Shown here piece by piece: positions 47,350 to 56,795 of a stretch of 64,000 nt of DNA. Location of the stretch: assembly GCF_000522505.1 (NCBI RefSeq), contig NZ_AZMV01000007.1, positions 310,001-374,000 of the forward strand, given 5' to 3'. The notes under the pieces are model-generated. The model was not told the origin of the DNA. It saw only the letters and a program-made list of their open reading frames with translations, and did no database searches. Numbering within the stretch: the stretch's first letter is position 1; every line of letters begins with the position of its first letter. A program made the translations under genes and the position numbers. This DNA comes from Bifidobacterium moukalabense DSM 27321. GTDB taxonomy: Bacteria; Actinomycetota; Actinomycetes; Actinomycetales; Bifidobacteriaceae.

Positions 47350-48366
47350 ATGACTTTTGAAATTGACGATTCGTTGGTGGCCCGCGTCTCCGCGTTGCCG
47401 GTTGTCATGGACGCGGCGAAGGTCGGGGTTTCGCTGATTTCGCTATGGCCGCTGCAAAACGCCCAACAGCTGGAGAACGACGCCGACTATGCGGAAGGGC
47501 TGCAGGTACGCTTCTCGATGCTCATGGCCCGCGCCATGCTGCGCAATTCCAGCAAGGTGACCATGGCCGCCGCCGAAGCCGTATACGACGGCATGGAGGT
47601 GATTCCCGGCTGCCCGCTGTGGGTGGTCAACGCGTTGCTTGAAGCCAATGACGCCTACGATTGCATGTCCGAGTATTCCGCGACCGGTGACATTCATCTG
47701 GTGTTCAAGGCGGCCGATTATCTGAACATCGTGCTGGGAGACAAGGCCAGGACCGCGATGGAGGAGGTGCTGGGCACCGTGGCCGCCGAAGTCGCGAAGA
47801 AGGCGCGGGGCTCCGGTGCCATGGCCTCCGACGATGCCGCGAACGGCAGTGATTTCGACGCGGTCGCCGCCGCCGAAGCATGCCTGTCGACAAGCACGAA
47901 CGCCGATGAGGTCGCCGTACGGTTCGCCTCGGCGTTGGTGATCTGTGACAAGCTGATGAACATCATGTGCGAGGACTTCGACGACGTGAACGACCAGGCC
48001 ATTCGCGTGCTGCCGGTGTTGCTGTATGTCAACGAGTTGCGTGAGCAGTTCTCCGTTCCGCGTATTTTCATGACGCACCCACAGCTGCTGGAACTGCTTT
48101 CCCTGCGTAGGACCGCGCATATGATCGATGATTCCGGCGCGGCTTCGGCCATCGGCAACAGCCTGGGCACGCTCGGCGTCACCGCGCAGTTCGTCGGTAT
48201 GCTGGCCGCCCAGGAGTGGGCATACCACCGCCGTGAGATTCTGTGGGATCCGGAAGAGGCCAAAAGAAAGGCCAAGGAAGAGGATGAGCGCAAAAGCAAG
48301 GAGGCGCTCGCCGAAAAGTTCAAGCACGTCAAAGACGATCCGGACAAGCCCCAGATCGATCTGTGA
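47350..48366 (+). CDS. Protein of unknown function, largely helical
   Basis: 338 residues; AAAGGAG lies seven bases before ATG 47350. I do not recognise a family. It has no signal peptide. It is rich in Ala and Leu, with predicted long helices, an acidic middle and a strongly charged C-terminal stretch (EEAKRKAKEEDERKSKEALAEK) that is probably a coiled coil or disordered tail. It follows the histidine phosphatase in the same direction and ends at a strong hairpin, so the two may be expressed together. Confidence 0.75.
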   Translation: MTFEIDDSLVARVSALPVVMDAAKVGVSLISLWPLQNAQQLENDADYAEGLQVRFSMLMARAMLRNSSKVTMAAAEAVYDGMEVIPGCPLWVVNALLEANDAYDCMSEYSATGDIHLVFKAADYLNIVLGDKARTAMEEVLGTVAAEVAKKARGSGAMASDDAANGSDFDAVAAAEACLSTSTNADEVAVRFASALVICDKLMNIMCEDFDDVNDQAIRVLPVLLYVNELREQFSVPRIFMTHPQLLELLSLRRTAHMIDDSGAASAIGNSLGTLGVTAQFVGMLAAQEWAYHRREILWDPEEAKRKAKEEDERKSKEALAEKFKHVKDDPDKPQIDL

Positions 48367-48453
48367 GCCGGATTCCCGCTCCCCGTTGAAATCCGGGAAT
48401 GAGCGGGGAGCGGACTTGCCGTGACGAGACGGCGAGTTGCGCCGGCAAAGCGA

Positions 48454-48489
48454 AGTCCCGGCATGCACATTGCATTGCATGCCGGGACT
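48454..48489. terminator. Hairpin between the unknown gene and DUF805 gene
   Basis: A perfect 14-bp stem, AGTCCCGGCATGCA (48454-48467) with TGCATGCCGGGACT (48476-48489), with an eight-base loop. It lies between convergent genes and can serve both strands. A second dyad, GCTCCCCG (48378-48385) with CGGGGAGC (48404-48411), precedes it. Confidence 0.7.
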
Positions 48490-48530
48490 CTCGTTGTGTG
48501 CCGGTCACGGTGCCGACCGCCAATCCAGCC

Positions 48531-49559
48531 TTACTGCTGGCTGGGGTTGTTGCCGTACGGGTTCTGGCCGGTCTCAGACTGGTCGGACGGTGCGGCGGGC
48601 AGCGGGACATCCGGGATGGAGGGAACCGTCGGAGTGAACGGAGTGGCCGGAGCGTTCGAGGCGGACGGGTCGGACTGCGGGGTCGGGCTGGCCTGTGAGG
48701 ACGGGCTGGCCGGAACGTTCATGCCGGGCGCTGGGGCCGCGTAGCTCGCGTACGGGTCCTGCATGGCCGGAGCCGCCGGGGCATAGCCCGCGCCGGACGG
48801 ATTGTCGAAGCGCGCGCCGGCCGGATCGCTGCGTCGCGCCATGAACACGATATAGACGATGCATCCCGCGAGAAGCACAAGACAGCCGATAATCGTCAGG
48901 ATGGCACCCGTGGCCGCGGTAGTGGTGTTTCTGCCGTACAGCGCATCGATGGTGCCGATGCCGGTCATCGTGGCGCCTACGAACGTCAGGACATAGCCGA
49001 CCAGCATGACGCCATAGCAGACGGCGATCGGCCAGCCCGACCTATTGGTGTCGTGCATTCGGCGCACGCTCAGGGCGAGGTTCGGAACGAGCGTCGCCAG
49101 AGACCAGAGGCCCGTGATGACCCTCGAGATGCGGAGTGTGACGAAGCTTGCGGACTGTCCGGCGATCATGCCGAGCACGCCGAACACCAAGGCGATGGCG
49201 AATACGATGATGACATTGCACAGCACCCACCACCAGAATTCGCCGCGGGAGGCGCGGCCCTTGAACACGGCATACTTCTTCCAGAAGCGAATGAAGGATT
49301 CGCCGATGGTGCAGTTATAGGCCGGCTGGTCGAGCGGAGCGGTCAGCGCAAAGAAATTCGAGCCTTGCGGAGCCGGCTGGCCTTGCGGCGCGCCATACTG
49401 CGGTGAGCCGTACTGTGGGGCTCCTGGCTGGGGCTGCTGGTAGGAGCCGTAGGCATTGCCTTGCTGGCTTTGCCCGGACTGGCCATACTGATTCTGCTGC
49501 GGCATGGACTGTCCATACTGCGGCGGGACCTGTGGGCCGTACTGGTTGGGTTCCGTCAT
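48531..49559 (-). CDS. DUF805 membrane protein with Gln/Tyr/Gly-rich N-terminal tail
   Basis: 342 residues; AGAAAGGG precedes the ATG at 49559. The first 65 or so residues repeat QYGQ/QYGSPQYGAPQGQ units, low complexity and probably disordered. The DUF805 core follows: FKGRASRGEFWWWVLCNVII, about four helices, and RRMHDTNRSGWP. A Pro/Ala/Ser-rich tail of about 90 residues ends it. The function of DUF805 proteins is unknown; the tails suggest protein contact or surface exposure. Confidence 0.85.
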   Translation of the reverse strand: MTEPNQYGPQVPPQYGQSMPQQNQYGQSGQSQQGNAYGSYQQPQPGAPQYGSPQYGAPQGQPAPQGSNFFALTAPLDQPAYNCTIGESFIRFWKKYAVFKGRASRGEFWWWVLCNVIIVFAIALVFGVLGMIAGQSASFVTLRISRVITGLWSLATLVPNLALSVRRMHDTNRSGWPIAVCYGVMLVGYVLTFVGATMTGIGTIDALYGRNTTTAATGAILTIIGCLVLLAGCIVYIVFMARRSDPAGARFDNPSGAGYAPAAPAMQDPYASYAAPAPGMNVPASPSSQASPTPQSDPSASNAPATPFTPTVPSIPDVPLPAAPSDQSETGQNPYGNNPSQQ

Positions 49560-49759
49560 TGTTTACCCTTTCTAGAGATAAATAAACAACACGGAGCATA
49601 GGGTCTAGTTAGCTATGCTACCGGTAGCGTGCTACTGATTTTTCATTCCTCCGCTTATTTTTCGTGAGGGCCGGATGGCTAGGGGGCTGAAGCGCGGCAA
49701 GGGAAAAGACGATTTCCGCCCTCGTGCACACGTCCGGTTAACGCGGCACAATGGAGCCT

Positions 49760-51280
49760 ATGACTGAAGCTGAAAACACCAAACCGGAACTTCCCGAGCA
49801 TGTCCGTGTGCGTTTCTGCCCGTCCCCGACCGGCATCCCGCACGTCGGCATGGTCCGTACCGCACTGTTCAACTGGGCCGAGGCCCGTCACACCAAGGGC
49901 ACGTTCGTGTTCCGCATTGAAGATACGGATGCCCAGCGCGACTCCGAGGAGAGCTACAACCAGATCATCGAAGCCCTGAATTGGCTGGGCATCGACTGGG
50001 ATGAAGGCATCAACGTGGGTGGCCCCGACGGTCCGTACCGTCAGTCCGAGCGCACCCAGATCTACAAGGACGTGGCGGCCAAGCTGTTCGAGGCCGGCTA
50101 TGCCTATGAATCCTTCTCCACCCCGGAAGAGATTGAGGCCCGTAACGTGGCTGCCGGCCGCCCGAAGGCCTTCGGCTACGACGGTTACGACCGCGATCTC
50201 ACCGAAGAGCAGAAGGCCGCTTTCCGTGCGGAGGGCCGTAAGCCGGCTCTGCGTATCCGCATGCCTGACGATGATGTCGCCTTCGACGATCTGATCCGCG
50301 GCCGCATCGAATTCAAGGCCGGTTCCGTACCGGATTACGTGATCGTGCGTCCGAACGGCGATCCGCTGTATACGCTGACCAATCCGGTCGACGATGCCAT
50401 GATGAACATCAACGTGGTGCTGCGCGGCGAGGATCTGCTGAGCTCCACCCCGCGTCAGATCGTGCTGTACCGTTACCTGATGGAGCTGGGCATCGCCAAG
50501 GAGATGCCGCTGTTCGGTCACATGCCATATGTGATGGGACAGGGCAACAAGAAGCTTTCCAAGCGCGATCCGGAATCCAACCTGTTCCTGCACCGCGACA
50601 ACGGCTTCATCCGTGAGGGCCTGCTGAACTATCTGGCGCTGTTGGGTTGGTCCATCGCCCCGGACCGTGACGTGTTCTCCATGGACGAGATGATCGAGAA
50701 GTTCGACGTGCGTGACGTCAAGGCCAATCCGGCCCGTTTCGACATCGACAAGGCCATCTCCATCAACGCCGAGCACATCCGTATGCTTGAACCGCAGGAC
50801 TTCCTGAACCGTGCCGTACCGTACCTGCATCGTGACGGCGTCGTATCCGCCGATTCCTGGGACGCGTTGACCGACCGCGAACGTGAGATCCTTTCCGCCT
50901 CCGCGGAACTGGTGCAGCCGCGCGTGCGGCTGCTCGGCGAGGTGGCCGGCATGGTCGGCTCCCTGCTGTCCATCGAAGGCTACATCGAGCCGGATGCCGA
51001 TGCCCGCAAGCAGCTCAAGGATTCCGCCCCGGCGGTGCTCGATGCGGCCATCGCCGCGCTGTCCGCCGTTGCCGATGACGATTGGAAGACCGACTTCCTG
51101 CATGAGACCCTTAACAAGGCGCTCGTGGAGGACGGTGGTTACAAGCCGCGCCTGGCGTTCGGCCCGGTGCGCGTGGCCATGTCCGGCCGCCGCGTGTCCC
51201 CGCCGCTGTTCGAGTCCATGGAGATCGTCGGCAGGGAAATCAGCCTTGCCCGCCTCCAGGGCTTGCGCGAGCATCTGTGA
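49760..51280 (+). CDS. gltX: Glutamyl-tRNA synthetase
   Basis: About 506 residues. Class I synthetase: the HIGH-type motif is HVGM in [20 protein letters not shown] and the KMSKS-type motif is KLSKRDP. It charges tRNA-Glu with glutamate. ATG 49760 (MTEAENTK) and ATG 49751 are both possible; GGAG lies only a few bases before 49760. A tRNA-Glu gene lies about 270 bases downstream. Confidence 0.93.
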   Translation: MTEAENTKPELPEHVRVRFCPSPTGIPHVGMVRTALFNWAEARHTKGTFVFRIEDTDAQRDSEESYNQIIEALNWLGIDWDEGINVGGPDGPYRQSERTQIYKDVAAKLFEAGYAYESFSTPEEIEARNVAAGRPKAFGYDGYDRDLTEEQKAAFRAEGRKPALRIRMPDDDVAFDDLIRGRIEFKAGSVPDYVIVRPNGDPLYTLTNPVDDAMMNINVVLRGEDLLSSTPRQIVLYRYLMELGIAKEMPLFGHMPYVMGQGNKKLSKRDPESNLFLHRDNGFIREGLLNYLALLGWSIAPDRDVFSMDEMIEKFDVRDVKANPARFDIDKAISINAEHIRMLEPQDFLNRAVPYLHRDGVVSADSWDALTDREREILSASAELVQPRVRLLGEVAGMVGSLLSIEGYIEPDADARKQLKDSAPAVLDAAIAALSAVADDDWKTDFLHETLNKALVEDGGYKPRLAFGPVRVAMSGRRVSPPLFESMEIVGREISLARLQGLREHL

Positions 51281-51547
51281 GCCCCGGCCGGCTCCTTTGT
51301 GCTCCCTCCGATGGATGGGGCGCAAAGGGGCTTGGCTATCAAGGCGCGTATCCGCCGACCATCGTGCGCGGCAATGCTCCGATGGGTGAGGGGGTACGGA
51401 TCGGCTGGATGCCAGGGGTTGGCCGAGGATATCGGAATCCTTGCAAAATGGCGCGACACGCCGTGACTTGCACTCACCCACTAACTCGCGTATATTAATC
51501 ACTCGTTGCGGTTCGCGGCCTAGCCGAGAATCACAGCGATAACTCAA

Positions 51548-51620
51548 GCCCCCGTCGTCTAGCGGTCTAGGACTACGCCCTCTCACGGCGCCAACACCGG
51601 TTCAAATCCGGTCGGGGGGT
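51548..51620 (+). tRNA. tRNA-Glu (anticodon CTC)
   Basis: Acceptor GCCCCCG, D-arm GTCTAGCGGTCTAGGAC, anticodon loop CTCTCAC (anticodon CTC) and T-arm ACCGG-TTCAAAT-CCGGT can all be folded. The 3' acceptor strand reads CGGGGGG then T, one G more than the usual CGGGGGT, so base 1 (G) faces G. CCA is not encoded (ACG follows). Confidence 0.88.
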
Positions 51621-51659
51621 ACGACGGACAACTTCTCGAAGTTGCCACGCCAGCCAAAT

Positions 51660-51734
51660 TGGGATGTGGTGTAATTGGCAACACAGCTGATTCTGGTTCA
51701 GCCATTCTTGGTTCGAGTCCAGGCATCCCAGCCA
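51660..51734 (+). tRNA. tRNA-Gln (anticodon CTG)
   Basis: Acceptor TGGGATG pairs with CATCCCA, the anticodon arm GCTGA-TTCTGGT-TCAGC gives CTG, and the T-loop is TTCGAGT. G73 and an encoded CCA (51732-51734) complete it. It lies 39 bases after tRNA-Glu and probably shares its transcript. Confidence 0.93.
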
Positions 51735-51739
51735 ATGAG

Positions 51740-51763
51740 CCCTCGCAGATGCGAGGGTTTTTT
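51740..51763 (+). terminator. Terminator after the tRNA pair
   Basis: CCCTCGC (51740-51746) pairs with GCGAGGG (51751-51757), loop AGAT, then six T. Confidence 0.88.
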
Positions 51764-51849
51764 GTTTTTCAACCCATGATGACGTTTGGAATTCGTCAGT
51801 GCCGTTTTGTGCGTTCAATTGCGCGCATAATTGCACTACCCTAGGGATT

Positions 51850-53439
51850 ATGACTGAATTGCAGCACGCCGCCAAAGCCGCGTCCACGCGTCCGCGCATC
51901 CAACCTGCGGAAGAGGGGGATGGTCGTCCGCTATCCATATCGGCGCGCCTCGGCCGTCTGCAGTTCCATCAGTCCGGCAAGTTCCGTGTGCTGCAGTTCG
52001 CCGATATCCAGGATGGTCCGAAAGTCAGCGCAGACACCATCAAACTGATTGAAGCGTCGCTCGATGCCACGCGGCCCGACGTCGTCATCTTCACCGGCAA
52101 CCAAATCGCCGGCTATGATTCCGCGTACTCGCAGACCATGCGCAAACGCCGCTGGAACAAAGCGCAGGGCGCCGCCGCACAGGTCTCCTCCAAGCGATAC
52201 GAGGAGGCTGTGGAGCAGACGCATACGCTGGTCCGTTCCACTGTCGAACAGTTGGTGCATCCACTTGCCGAACGTGGCATTCCGTGGGCTGTGACTTTCG
52301 GGAATCACGATTTTCAGTGTGGTTTGGATAATGCCGAACTCGAGCGGATATGCCAGGAGTTTCCCGGCTGCCTTAACCCTGCTTCCGCCGGGGCTGGCGC
52401 CGGTGGGAATGACCAGTCTTCGCCTGCGGGCAGCACATCGGGCCGTCCGACTTACGGCTCGGCTCGTCAGGGGGATGATGCGGCCGCCGGTTCCGGTGCG
52501 GGTGCGGGGATCCTGCCGGGGCAACGTGTGTATGGGTGCGAGCCGGGCACTTTTGCCTTGCCCGTGATGAATGTCAATCGCACACGCAATGTACTGGGGC
52601 TGGTACTGGTCGATTCGGGTGACTACGCACGTTCGGGCGGCTACGGAAGCCCATCCGCGGCCGCGTTGCGGTTCCTTGCCGATGTGCCTCATACGCTGGC
52701 CGCGGAGCCCCAGGGAACCGCAATGCCACGGGAGGTGTCGCTTCCGCGGGAAACGTTGCCGTGCATGGTATTCCAGCATTTTGCGATTCCTCAGTATTAT
52801 GACCTGCTCAAGCCGGTTGTGGCCAATGCGGCGCGTGCGATTGAGGGTTACCGTACCTTCGCCGGCAACCACTATGTGTTGGATGAGAACAAGACACAGC
52901 CCGGCAGTTACTTGGGGGAGGGCATCAGCTGCCCCGACGCCGACAGCGGTGAATATGCGGTGCTGCGCGACGGCGGTTATTTTGCGATTTCCGCAGGCCA
53001 CGACCATCGCAATGCCTTTGTCGGCACGGTTGCGATTCCCGATATCCAAACCTACGCCCGAACCACAGGCGAATCCGTAACCGGGGCCGAGACCGGTTCC
53101 GTGACCGAGCATGAGAACGAGAACAAACGTGAGAACGGGAACAGGACCACGACCGAAACGGCCCACGGCCTGATGATGATCGCTTCGCCGACCAGCGGAT
53201 TCGGCTCATACGGTCCGGTGCCGGAAAAGCGCGCCGCACGACTGTTCGAATTCGACATTCGCCACCCGTATGAGCCGCGCACGCAGCTGCTCGAGTATGG
53301 CGAACTGGTAGGCAAGCCGAGCGCGGGCAAGGCCTATGCATACGGTATGACGAGCGAATCCAAGCCCGACAGCGAAGGTATGGATCTGCTGCATCGCCCC
53401 ACATGGTGGAGCAAGCTCATCTCGCGGTTCAAGAAATGA
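51850..53439 (+). CDS. Calcineurin-like metallophosphoesterase, variant metal site
   Basis: 529 residues from ATG 51850 (MTELQHAA). The fold is marked by FRVLQFADIQDGP, DVVIFTGNQ, TFGNHDF and SAGHDHRNAF. Two positions depart from the usual metal ligands: ADIQ where DxH is standard, and GNQ where GDxxD is standard, while GNHD and GHDH are kept. A Gly/Ala/Ser-rich linker (about 175-225) and an Asn/Glu-rich loop near 430 interrupt the domain. No signal peptide. The substrate is unknown, possibly a nucleotide or phosphoester. Confidence 0.8.
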   Translation: MTELQHAAKAASTRPRIQPAEEGDGRPLSISARLGRLQFHQSGKFRVLQFADIQDGPKVSADTIKLIEASLDATRPDVVIFTGNQIAGYDSAYSQTMRKRRWNKAQGAAAQVSSKRYEEAVEQTHTLVRSTVEQLVHPLAERGIPWAVTFGNHDFQCGLDNAELERICQEFPGCLNPASAGAGAGGNDQSSPAGSTSGRPTYGSARQGDDAAAGSGAGAGILPGQRVYGCEPGTFALPVMNVNRTRNVLGLVLVDSGDYARSGGYGSPSAAALRFLADVPHTLAAEPQGTAMPREVSLPRETLPCMVFQHFAIPQYYDLLKPVVANAARAIEGYRTFAGNHYVLDENKTQPGSYLGEGISCPDADSGEYAVLRDGGYFAISAGHDHRNAFVGTVAIPDIQTYARTTGESVTGAETGSVTEHENENKRENGNRTTTETAHGLMMIASPTSGFGSYGPVPEKRAARLFEFDIRHPYEPRTQLLEYGELVGKPSAGKAYAYGMTSESKPDSEGMDLLHRPTWWSKLISRFKK

Positions 53440-53472
53440 CCGCTGGCTTTCGGGCGGATTGATCGGTACGGT

Positions 53473-54294
53473 TCACCGGCCGGCGGAGGCCTTGATCAGA
53501 GCTTCGGTGAGGTATTTGCCGGCGGCCATGACCAGCGGCGCGTAACGACGACCCGGATTGGCGCCCATCCGCCCGTTGGGGCCGGAAATGGAGATGGCGG
53601 CGATCACCTGGCCGGAAGCATTGCGGATCGGCGCGGAGATGGAGCATACACCCTCATCGCGTTCATTGACGGATTCGGCCCAGCCACGCTTACGCACGGC
53701 GGACAGCTTGGCCGCGGTGAACTTGGCATGGCGCAATCCCTGATGCAGACGCTCGGAGTCCTCCCAGGCCAGCAGGATCTGCGCGGCGGAACCGGCCTCC
53801 ATCGACAGCATGGCGCCGACCGGAATCGAATCGCGCAGACCGGAGGCGCGCTCCACGGCCGCGATGCACACACGCTGGTCGCCCTGACGGCGGTAAATCT
53901 GCGCCGATTCGCCGGTGCGGTCCAGCAGGGTCTGCAGAATCGGTCCGGCGGCGGTCAGCAGTCGATCCTCACCGGCGGCTGCGGCCAACTCGGCGAATCG
54001 TGATCCCAATACAAAACGGCCATGCTGGTCGCGCAGTACGAAACGATGGCGTTCCAGCGCAATCGCAAGACGGTGTGCGGTCGGGCGGGCCAGACCGGTG
54101 GCCGCGACAAGCTGGCCGAGCGTGGCCGGACCGGACTCAAGTGCATCGAGGATCTTCACTGTCTTGTCGAGCACGCCCACGCCGGAATGGATTTCATTGC
54201 TTTCCGCAGTGGTCTGATAGGAGGTCTCCGCCGTGGTCGCAGCGTCATCCAGCTGCGATTCGGGCATGGTGGTGCGCGTGTTCGAAGAAGTCAT
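53473..54294 (-). CDS. IclR-family regulator, divergent from leuCD
   Basis: 273 residues. The winged HTH lies at about 45-105 (ATLGQLVAATGLARPTAHRL), followed by the IclR ligand domain ending with GVCSISAPIRN and VIAAISISGP. Actinobacterial IclR proteins divergent from leuCD (NdgR/LtbR type) control leucine synthesis, and the same arrangement here suggests that role. A promoter at 54302-54330 places the transcript start at or next to the ATG, so it may be leaderless. The first 35 residues are hydrophilic and probably disordered. Confidence 0.88.
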   Translation of the reverse strand: MTSSNTRTTMPESQLDDAATTAETSYQTTAESNEIHSGVGVLDKTVKILDALESGPATLGQLVAATGLARPTAHRLAIALERHRFVLRDQHGRFVLGSRFAELAAAAGEDRLLTAAGPILQTLLDRTGESAQIYRRQGDQRVCIAAVERASGLRDSIPVGAMLSMEAGSAAQILLAWEDSERLHQGLRHAKFTAAKLSAVRKRGWAESVNERDEGVCSISAPIRNASGQVIAAISISGPNGRMGANPGRRYAPLVMAAGKYLTEALIKASAGR

Positions 54295-54301
54295 AAGTCG
54301 G

Positions 54302-54330
54302 ATTATGCCATCTCACATATTGAAATGCAA
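54302..54330 (-). promoter_or_regulatory. Promoter of the IclR gene (leaderless)
   Basis: On the minus strand, -35 TTGCAT (54330-54325) and -10 CATAAT (54307-54302) are 17 bp apart. The -10 ends seven bases before the ATG, and there is no ribosome site. Confidence 0.6.
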
Positions 54331-54577
54331 AACGTACGTGATGTCGTGCTGAGGTAAAGCGGTATATTTTAATCCTCAGTTAGTAATCAGACAAGTGAAG
54401 AATCGTTGCAATGGTGCGGATTGCGCGCAGGGCGATAGCGGATTATCCGGCAGGTATCTCATATACCGGCATACTGCGGCTACAACCCAACTCGAAACCA
54501 TAGGCTTATAGCACGAACAGCGCGTGAAGGCAATAACCGCGCGGAAAATCATGAGGAAAAATTCGAGGAGGTCCCGT

Positions 54578-55981
54578 ATGGGAACGACATTGGCCGAGAA
54601 AGTCTGGGCCGATCATCTGGTACGCAAAGGTAGCGATGGGGCTCCCGATCTGCTGTACATCGATCTGATGCTCATGCACGAAGTCACCAGTCCGCAGGCG
54701 TTCGAAGGTCTACGTCTGGCTGGCCGTAAGCCGCGTCATATCGACCAGCTCATCGCCACGGAGGACCACAACACGCCTACGGTCGACATCGATCGCCCGA
54801 ATCCGGACGAGACCTCCGCGCTGCAGTTGAGCACGCTGGAGAAGAACTGCAAGGAATTCGGCGTTCGCCTGTGCCCGCTCGGCGACGCGGATCAAGGCGT
54901 GGTGCATGCCTTCGCCCCGGTGCTGGGCCTTACGCAGCCGGGCATGACCATCGTCTGCGGCGACTCGCACACCTCCACGCATGGCGCGTTCGGTGCGATG
55001 GCGCTCGGCATCGGCACCTCAGAGGTCGAACACGTCATGGCCACGCAGACGCTGAGCCTGAAGCCGTTCAAGACCATGGCCGTCAATATCGAAGGCGAAC
55101 TGCCGGCGGGTGTCACGGCCAAAGACATCATTCTTGCGATCATCGCGAAGATCGGCACCGGCGGCGGCCAGGGCCATGTCATCGAATACCGCGGCGAGGC
55201 GATCAGAAAGCTGTCGATGGATGCCCGCATGACGATCTGCAACATGTCTATCGAGGCGGGTGCCCGTGCAGGCATGATTGCGCCGGACGAGGTGACGTTC
55301 GAATATCTGAAGGGCCGTCCGCATGCGCCGGAAGGTGAGATGTGGGACAGGGCGGTCGAATATTGGAAGACGCTCAAGACCGATGACGACGCCGTGTTCG
55401 ACAAGGAGGTGACGATCAAGGCCGAGGACCTCGAGCCATACGTGACGTGGGGCACCAATCCGGGCCAGGGCATCAGGATCTCCGGCAATGTGCCGGAACC
55501 GGAATCCTTCAACGACGAGACCGAACGCATCGCCGCCGAACGCGCCATCGAATACATGGGATTGAAGCCGGGCATGCCGATCAAAGACATTGCCGTCGAC
55601 ACCGTGTTCATCGGTTCCTGCACCAACGGCCGCCTTGAGGATCTACGCGTGGCCGCCGCCATCATGAAGGGGCATCACAAGGCCGAGAACATCCATCGCG
55701 TGCTTGTGGTGCCGGCCTCCTCCCGTGTGCGTCTGCAGGCGGAGAAGGAAGGGCTTGACAAGATTTTCAAGGACTTCGGTGCCGAATGGCGTAACGCCGG
55801 CTGCTCCATGTGCCTGGGCATGAACCCGGACAAGATGGTGGCCCGCGAGCGTTCCATCTCCACGTCGAACCGCAACTTCGAAGGCCGCCAGGGCAAGGGC
55901 TCGCGCACGCATCTGGCGTCGCCGGCCGTGGCCGCCGCCACTGCGATTCGCGGCACCATCTGTTCCCCGGCCGACCTGTAG
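54578..55981 (+). CDS. leuC: 3-isopropylmalate dehydratase large subunit
   Basis: 467 residues from ATG 54578, preceded by GAGGAGGT; ATG 54524 adds a non-family lead. The aconitase fold is marked by [14 protein letters not shown] and IGTGGGQGH. The 4Fe-4S cluster cysteines are in FIGSCTNGR and GCSMCLG. With leuD it isomerises 2- to 3-isopropylmalate in leucine synthesis. The IclR gene is divergent across 283 bases that likely hold its operator. Confidence 0.96.
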   Translation: MGTTLAEKVWADHLVRKGSDGAPDLLYIDLMLMHEVTSPQAFEGLRLAGRKPRHIDQLIATEDHNTPTVDIDRPNPDETSALQLSTLEKNCKEFGVRLCPLGDADQGVVHAFAPVLGLTQPGMTIVCGDSHTSTHGAFGAMALGIGTSEVEHVMATQTLSLKPFKTMAVNIEGELPAGVTAKDIILAIIAKIGTGGGQGHVIEYRGEAIRKLSMDARMTICNMSIEAGARAGMIAPDEVTFEYLKGRPHAPEGEMWDRAVEYWKTLKTDDDAVFDKEVTIKAEDLEPYVTWGTNPGQGIRISGNVPEPESFNDETERIAAERAIEYMGLKPGMPIKDIAVDTVFIGSCTNGRLEDLRVAAAIMKGHHKAENIHRVLVVPASSRVRLQAEKEGLDKIFKDFGAEWRNAGCSMCLGMNPDKMVARERSISTSNRNFEGRQGKGSRTHLASPAVAAATAIRGTICSPADL

Positions 55982-55996
55982 ACAAGGACTTTAGAT

Positions 55997-56686
55997 ATGG
56001 AAAAACTCACCACCCTCACCGGCGTGGCCGTGCCGCTGCGTCGCTCCAACGTCGACACCGACCAGATCATTCCGGCCGTATTCCTCAAGCGCGTCAAGAA
56101 GACCGGTTTCGACGACGCGCTCTTCTATGCATGGCGCCGCGACCCGGAATTCGTGCTCAACCAGCCGGAATACAAGCAGGGCAAGATTCTGGTCGCCGGT
56201 CCTGATTTCGGTATCGGCTCCTCCCGCGAACATGCCGTGTGGGCGCTGCACGACTATGGTTTCCGCGTGGTCATCTCATCCCGTTTCGCCGACATCTTCT
56301 ACGGCAACACCGCCAAGAACGGCGTGCTCGCCGCGATCATGCCGCAGGAATCCGTCGAGCTGCTGTGGAAGCTGCTCGATGAGGAGCCGGGGCGCGATAT
56401 GACCGTGAGCCTGGAGGACCGTACCGTGACCTGCGGCGATGTGACCCTGCCGTTCGAGGTGAACGATTACACCCGTTGGCGCCTGATGAACGGCTATGAC
56501 GATATCGATCTGACGCTGCAGCACGAGGATGACATTCTCGCCTACGAGAAGATGCGTGCCGAGAAGTTCCCGTTCAAGCCGAAGACCCTACCGGTCAGGC
56601 GTGAGCCGGAACAGACCATCGAATCCGCCCGCGAAGGCGAATACCCCGATTGGCAGGGGCCGTTGGCTGATCGCGGCATCATCTAG
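55997..56686 (+). CDS. leuD: 3-isopropylmalate dehydratase small subunit
   Basis: 229 residues; 15 bases after leuC, with AAGGA before ATG 55997. [15 protein letters not shown] and [17 protein letters not shown] are the small-subunit hallmarks, and [15 protein letters not shown] follows. It pairs with leuC to complete the active site. The C-terminal tail after the swivelling domain is slightly long. Confidence 0.96.
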   Translation: MEKLTTLTGVAVPLRRSNVDTDQIIPAVFLKRVKKTGFDDALFYAWRRDPEFVLNQPEYKQGKILVAGPDFGIGSSREHAVWALHDYGFRVVISSRFADIFYGNTAKNGVLAAIMPQESVELLWKLLDEEPGRDMTVSLEDRTVTCGDVTLPFEVNDYTRWRLMNGYDDIDLTLQHEDDILAYEKMRAEKFPFKPKTLPVRREPEQTIESAREGEYPDWQGPLADRGII

Positions 56687-56795
56687 CCGTGATGGCCTGC
56701 CGGCAGTGCGCCGCACTGCCGGCAGGACCCTGTCTGCGCGAGGCGGAGTCGAGCGCGGTCGCAAGTATCGGTTCGTTTCCGGCAAAGCCGCATGA

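Noticed and set aside
49679..51586. Minus-strand 635-codon frame opposite gltX
   Set aside because: Shadow frame; gltX has both class I synthetase motifs.
54295..54577. Leader peptide or riboswitch before leuC
   Set aside because: No run of Leu codons, no T-box or other riboswitch core could be recognised.
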